From positions 88,096,059-88,160,058 of the forward strand of contig NC_086374.1 of assembly GCF_036588685.1 (NCBI RefSeq): 64,000 nucleotides of DNA. Reading direction: 5' to 3'. Position numbers and translations under genes: made by a program. The stretch comes from Mytilus trossulus. Lineage: Eukaryota > Mollusca > Bivalvia > Mytilida > Mytilidae. Positions 58,700-64,000 of this stretch are shown here, in pieces (positions within the stretch are counted from its first letter, which is position 1; the number at the start of each line of letters is the position of its first letter). A model generated the notes under the pieces. That model worked only from the letters and a program-made list of their open reading frames with translations, was not told the DNA's origin and did not search any database.

Positions 58700-59500
58700 A
58701 CTGAAACTGCCGTAAACATAAATCGTACTCCTCTTTGTCCATAAGTTTTCAACGACTGTTCCGTAACTATTGTTTACAAAAAAGAATGACTTCATTTTTA
58801 GAAGAAGAACAGATCCAATAACATATGTGTATTTAGAACATATGTGTATATACCGTTTGGTTTAATGTGATCGGGAGCATTTCACTTTATTTCATTCCAT
58901 CTTATTTTTTTTTCTTATCTATATTTCTATGGGTTTTCTGGACGAAAAACATTTTTTTTTCAAAAATCTGTTATTACTTTTAAGTTTGTATAATACAGAG
59001 ATGTATAATAGATATATTTTATTTGCATTTCTCTAGATTGATAAAGCCATTGATTGCGTCATACATATATAGATGTCAACCAGTGGAATTTCCCACAAGC
59101 GGACCGGATAAAAAGTCAACTGGCCTTATGTAGGGCAACATAAGCGTTTACCTTACGTTGTTTCTTTTTATAGCACACATGATTTTAGGTCAATAGGTTG
59201 AGCACATTGGTTTAGAGTCAACATATTACAACGCGATTTCTGATTGGCTAGAGGCACATGTTTTGTAAGAAGGTTTCTTCTATTGGGACAATTTTATTGG
59301 GTTGTGTACGGCGAACATGGTTATTTAGCAGATGGCAAGGCAGCCAGTAGAACTCGAGTTTACAACTGCATAACTGCACAATTATATTTGTAATATTCTT
59401 TTTTTTTTACAAAGATCACTATATAACTTATGAAAAATATGTCATCAGATAATAAGCACTGTAAATAACAACAAACTTCATGTCTTTAATGCTTCTGTTT
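58700..59500. other. remaining part of the copy-2-specific insert, no gene seen
   Basis: No domain or splice-bounded exon is visible. At about 59410 the homology with intron 1 of copy 1 (41540) resumes. Confidence 0.35.
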
Positions 59501-59535
59501 AGTGTCAATCATTCATTTTGTATGATTAATTCTAG

Positions 59536-62500
59536 ATTACCTACTGATTGTTTTACTATATACGACGAGGAGAGTAGGTATGTATACGAATTGATAAAAG
59601 ATCAAATATTCTTGATTTCATAAACAGTTCATGCTTCTCAATTATAACGCATGATCTTTAAAAAAAACCTAAGACCAGAAAATCAATAGCCGAAAAGTGA
59701 TAGTGGCAAATTTTTCAACAAGAAAGGTTATCACCATCGTAAACAAGCGAAAAGGTTAAATCTAAAAAATACTGGAAACGTCATGGAAAATTCAAAGCAG
59801 AAAGTCCCAAGTCAAATGGCAAAATAAAAACATTTTAAAGGAATGGAAACAAACTGTCATACCCCTGACTAGGACAACAGTTTACAAAACACAATATCGA
59901 AAACTAAAAAATGAGCAACACAAAGTGAGAAAATATAACAAGATTGATCCCAGTTGTCCCGACAGAGTAATTTGATTCTGCTTCATATGTGGTACCGTTA
60001 TTCGCTACCTTTGATGATCGTAACTTTTTTTCTTTTTTAAATTGTGTGTAGAAGGTGGACAAGAATGTCTGTCATGCACTGCGGTGGAGAGTGCTAATAA
60101 CTGCAATCATCGAATTCAATGTGATGATAACGAGGTAGATATAGGCCATTTGTTAACAATGCCTGCTTACCAACTGATTATTTATCTACAACTCAGATTC
60201 AATTGACAGAATTGTCTCCTTTTTCGTATTAATAATTTATATAACAAAAAAAGATTTTAATTGTACAGATAAAACACTGTAATGAAAACAACTGAATATT
60301 TAGATTTTATATGAAACGACTATCCTTAATTGATAACATATTTTGAAAGAAAAATGTTTCTTCTGACATATTGTCATTAATTGATATCTTCATACATTTT
60401 TGTTTTTGTTCCTTTTTTTTGGGGGGGGGGGGATTGTTTATGTTTCAAGGACAACGGTTTTATCTTTGTAGTCTGAAACATGCATGAAATTTTAGTTGTT
60501 CCTATATCCCCAACGATTGCATTTTTGTCCATTTTCAGCATATTTTTTAAAAAGAATAATGATACAGGATAATATTCCTGGGGGCTTATATTAAGCTAAT
60601 TGATATTTTCAGCATACACATCTTTATTTTCCATATGTACTTCTTATCTCTACACATTCGCGTTAAAAAGAAGATAAAATTGAGAATGGAAATGGGGAAC
60701 ATGTCAAAGAGACAACAATCCGACCAAAGAGCAGATAAGAATATGCAAATGAACATGAGTTGGATTGCAGTTTATAATGACTAAAATCATCTACCCTGAT
60801 CAACCCAATCAAGAAACATGGATCACAAAAGAAAACAATAAACAAAAACACTCAATTTTAATTTGATTTATATTTGCAGTTATGCTACATGCATCACTTT
60901 ATAACAGAATCCGGATCATCTGGGTTTGATTTTGGATGTGCCTCTCAGCAGGTATGTACCATTAAACGCTGATGTTTACCAATAATATACAACGTCAAGG
61001 ACATTGACTTTTCTTCAAACATTTATTTACTTGTTCACTTAAAGATGTCATGGTCAAATAAATATAATTCCCATATTTATTTCAAGATTAGAGAGGATAA
61101 CACGGGAATCATAATTATAAATCGTCTGAACAATAAAAACAACTAGATTTGGAGCCGGTATTTGCGGTATACTACTTTTATCATTTAGAACATTGAAACA
61201 TTTGCTTTCTAATAAACAATGACCCTCTATCTTGAAAAACATATTTGGAAAAGCTTTGTTAATTGTTGCAAGCTGTTCGAATGAGTTGTTTGAAATGTGG
61301 TCAAAGGAATGGGAAGAATTCCACAAAGGGCTCTGGATTGTACAATTTCTGGCACTGAAGATGATTTCTTCTAGTATTTTACCATGCCGTGGATTTAGAG
61401 GAATTGGGACTTAAAATAGACAAGTATTAAACATTCAGCAGTATACAATATTTGTAAGAAGAAGCTTATTAACCTTTTCAAACAACTTTTTGTATTTTTT
61501 TTCAGTTTTGGATGATCAGTGCGTAACGGTGTTTATGCAATGGTCACAAAAAATGTGTCACTGGATATACCAATGAGGTTAAGTTAGTGATACAAATGTC
61601 AATAACCTGAAACGACGATCTTTAGAATTAATCGAAAACATGTGTCGTAATAATTAAGGCACAGACACATCGCATCAGCTAGTCAACTTAGTCAACAAAT
61701 TTCGCGATAGTGACAATACCACTTGTGTAATGTGGATCTCAACTGTTCTTCCTCATAATCGTAATGCAGCAGTGTTTGAGCTCAGAGTAAACTTATGTTT
61801 CTGAAGTCTTGATAATGTAAAGATGCATGCGCGCTACCGATATCATTTAAGACATGTTTATACAATTCCATACATCCGATGGCCAAAAGGGTATTTCACT
61901 GCTGCACAATTGAAAGTTTACAATTGGAATGCTCAAATCATCACGTTTATCATAGATGATTGTTGAAGTCTTCCTATTTTTGACATTTTATCTATTGTGT
62001 CTGTTTGTTTTGTTCACGCATCGTTGTCAATATCAAGGAAATTGATGCGACTGTCATACAAGTGAGAGGTTTAACTAAGCTATACAACAGTGATCAATCT
62101 ATACATGGTCAAGATTATGACAGTTTTTCTCAATTTTTTGCTGTGTTTGAGATTTTGATTTTGCCATTTGATCAGAGACTTTCTTCTTTGAATTTTTTTA
62201 ATATTTTTGTGATTTTACTTTTTAATTTTAACAGTTGCATTATCAAATTAACAAAAGGGCGAGACATATCTCTGTGATAAAAGTTATTATTTTTTATAAT
62301 AATATTATCCACCATTTTGCTTCAAAAATGCCTGTTACAATTCAGATATGTCAGTTCTTTTCCAGTCGTCCTTCTGTTGGTTGAAAAGTTGAACGTTTGG
62401 TGTTGTCAGTTTTTATGGGCTCACTCCTTTTTGAATACAACTTTGAGTTAAGAATATTTGTTATTTCATGTTTTTGGTAAGTTGATTTCACTCTGGAGTA

Positions 62501-63850
62501 GTGTTTGATATACTCTTGTTCGGGCCAATGCTGGCAAGTGATTTCGCCAATGAAACGAATGTACGAATTTAAACATATATTGCTAACTTAGCTTTTGTCA
62601 TCGCGTGTTAACATGGTTATATCAAATTAAAAATATTTGAGTTAATTTTTCTTTTTTCCCTTCGTCTATTTATTTGATGTTCAACATACAAGTTAATACC
62701 GTTTAAATTTTGAATGATTTTAAGTTTCATAAACCTCTTAATGTTTTTGACTGTCATTTCTGAAGTCTTGATTCTCTTCAATAGCTGTATGATTTTAGTA
62801 GTGTTTTTTTTTTTAAAGTATTGTGTTTAGTGGTTATGTTCATACATTTTATGATTAAATTATATATTGAACGGTTATAGGCTTGTTCACCATCGGGCGG
62901 TACCATATTTGGACGTCGATCTGAAGGCCACCATGTAAAGTGTACACTTTGTTGTGATGACTCCAAGATTTGTAACGAAGATTTAAACTGTACCAATGCA
63001 GTACAAACACGTAAGTTCTATACTGAAAAAAAACCCGTAAAAATACACTAATAAAAAAATAGTTCACCCTTATCAATCATTGTCGACTAAAGAGATTTTT
63101 TAAGTAGACGACATTAATTGGGAGGGCGGACGGACTGACAAACAGTTGAGGTCAGACTAATTTGAATTATTACCATAAACAGTTATTGCTAGTTTGCTCA
63201 GAGCTGATGCACTTCAGTCTTTGGATTTGTTTGAACTGATTATAGAACAAACTGAAAAATACACTAATAACAGTTGAGGTCAGACTAATTTGAATTATGA
63301 TCATACACGGTAACTGCAAGTTTGCATCAGAGCTGGTGATCTTCAGTGTTGTAAACCATCTAGATTATAATTTGTCAAAAACGAAATCTAAAACTTGGAG
63401 AGACATCCGATGATTCAAAATAGTGTTGCAGCAGATTTGATAGAGAAAAATCAAACACGATGTGTACTTCCTTAATGCCTATATATGGCTCTGTGTGATT
63501 GTTTAAATTGCTAAAAGATCAAACTGCAAAATTCAAAATTGTAGCGACGAAAGTCTTAGTTTTAAGAAGAAATGAAAATAATACCACTCAGTTTTAAAGG
63601 TTTTTTACACTCATGTTACATAACAAAATACAGGAACCTTTATATTTGAAGGATTCACTAGGTTGCCGTGAAGCTGCGTTACTGTACCAAATAATTGTTG
63701 TTTTGATATTATTTTTTTTTAGCATCTAGCTTACCACGTGAATGTGCAGATTTGAAATTGTCCAGTAGCGGTGTTCATACTATATACCCGTATGGTGAAC
63801 TACCAAAACCGATGTATTGTTTCGTTGATAAAACTGGTCATATATGGACG
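59536..63850 (+). CDS. secreted protein with Ly6/uPAR-like domain and fibrinogen-related domain, copy 2 (partial)
   Basis: Exons 59536-59577, 60052-60134, 60880-60951, 62881-63010 and 63723-63850 have exactly the sizes and phases of exons 1-5 of copy 1 (42, 83, 72, 130 and 128 bp). The signal segment reads [13 protein letters not shown], less typical at its end. The cysteine-rich part has the same 12 cysteines and ends [11 protein letters not shown]; changes include a V-to-A start of exon 4 and SPSGG for SQTVG. The fibrinogen domain opens [19 protein letters not shown] and stops at GHIWT before the next intron. The remaining three exons should lie beyond 64000. No stop or shift is seen, so it may be functional. 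Introns keep shared repeats with copy 1 but lack its 576-bp TTAA MITE. The same start-codon problem exists as in copy 1. Confidence 0.8.
61975..62225 (-). repeat. short dispersed element in intron 3 of copy 2
   Basis: Counterpart of 44740-44995 (tgtgtctgtttgttttgttc, gcgactgtcatacaagtgag, gattttgccatttgatcag). Confidence 0.6.
63011..63722. other. intron 4 of copy 2
   Basis: It contains a small internal repeat: aacagttgaggtcagactaatttgaatta occurs near 63141 and 63270 (broken here into short words aacagttgaggtcagac and taatttgaattat). The acceptor is the T-run and ag at 63710-63722. Nothing coding. Confidence 0.5.
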
Positions 63851-64000
63851 GTATGTTTACAAAATGTCGCGGAAATTTCGCATCACATCAACAAATCAAA
63901 AAAATATCCATGTAGACAATATGATTTTCCAAAAAAGGGTTAAACAGATTTTGCAACAAAACAAAAACAAACAACACAAATACTGAAATTAAATTTACAT

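Overview
The window looks like nuclear DNA of a bivalve mollusc, most likely a marine mussel (Mytilus-like). It is AT-rich and intron-rich, and it is packed with short dispersed repeats, MITEs and truncated retroelements of kinds I recognise from mussel genomes. Real protein-coding sequence is sparse. Most open frames are chance or lie inside repeats. The species call rests on recognition of repeats and gene families, not on a search.

Layout. 1-11.5 kb: no protein gene; tandem and dispersed repeats, including a 920-bp tandem duplication (2341-4170), minisatellites and MITE-like pieces. 11.6-26.5 kb: a cassette of four exon-like blocks (A-D) repeated three times in tandem on the + strand, with splice sites conserved between copies. 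It looks like a duplicated non-coding or decayed spliced transcript. Unit 2 carries a 450-bp foldback MITE. Unit 3 is split by a 5.6-kb inverted-repeat element (19058-24648) filled with copies of the palindrome TTTAACGCGTTAAA. 26.5-34.3 kb: repeats, among them a 500-bp tandem array with a Helitron-like 3' end. 35.0-36.9 kb (- strand): a tandem ~361-bp repeat carrying a hammerhead ribozyme (retrozyme), interrupted by a 5'-truncated Penelope-like element. 37.2-38.9 kb (- strand): an intronless B-box/TRIM-like gene with one frameshift.

41-64 kb: two tandem paralogues (+ strand) that join a signal-peptide exon, a Ly6/uPAR-like cysteine-rich domain and a fibrinogen-related C-terminal domain. The first is complete except for its start exon (last coding base 52252). 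The second starts near 57.4 kb and runs off the window. Between them lies a nearly full-length but dead Penelope-like retroelement with an N-terminal GIY-YIG domain (Naiad-like arrangement; 53085-56490). Inside intron 1 of copy 2 lies a decayed tyrosine-recombinase (Crypton/DUF3504-like) frame.

How the parts relate. The fibrinogen-related genes and the TRIM-like gene both belong to families that are expanded in bivalves and often tied to innate immunity. The retrozyme and the Penelope-like copies fit the known idea that non-autonomous hammerhead retrozymes use Penelope-type reverse transcriptase. Several MITEs have TTAA target sites (piggyBac type), and one of these is proved by an empty site in the paralogous intron.
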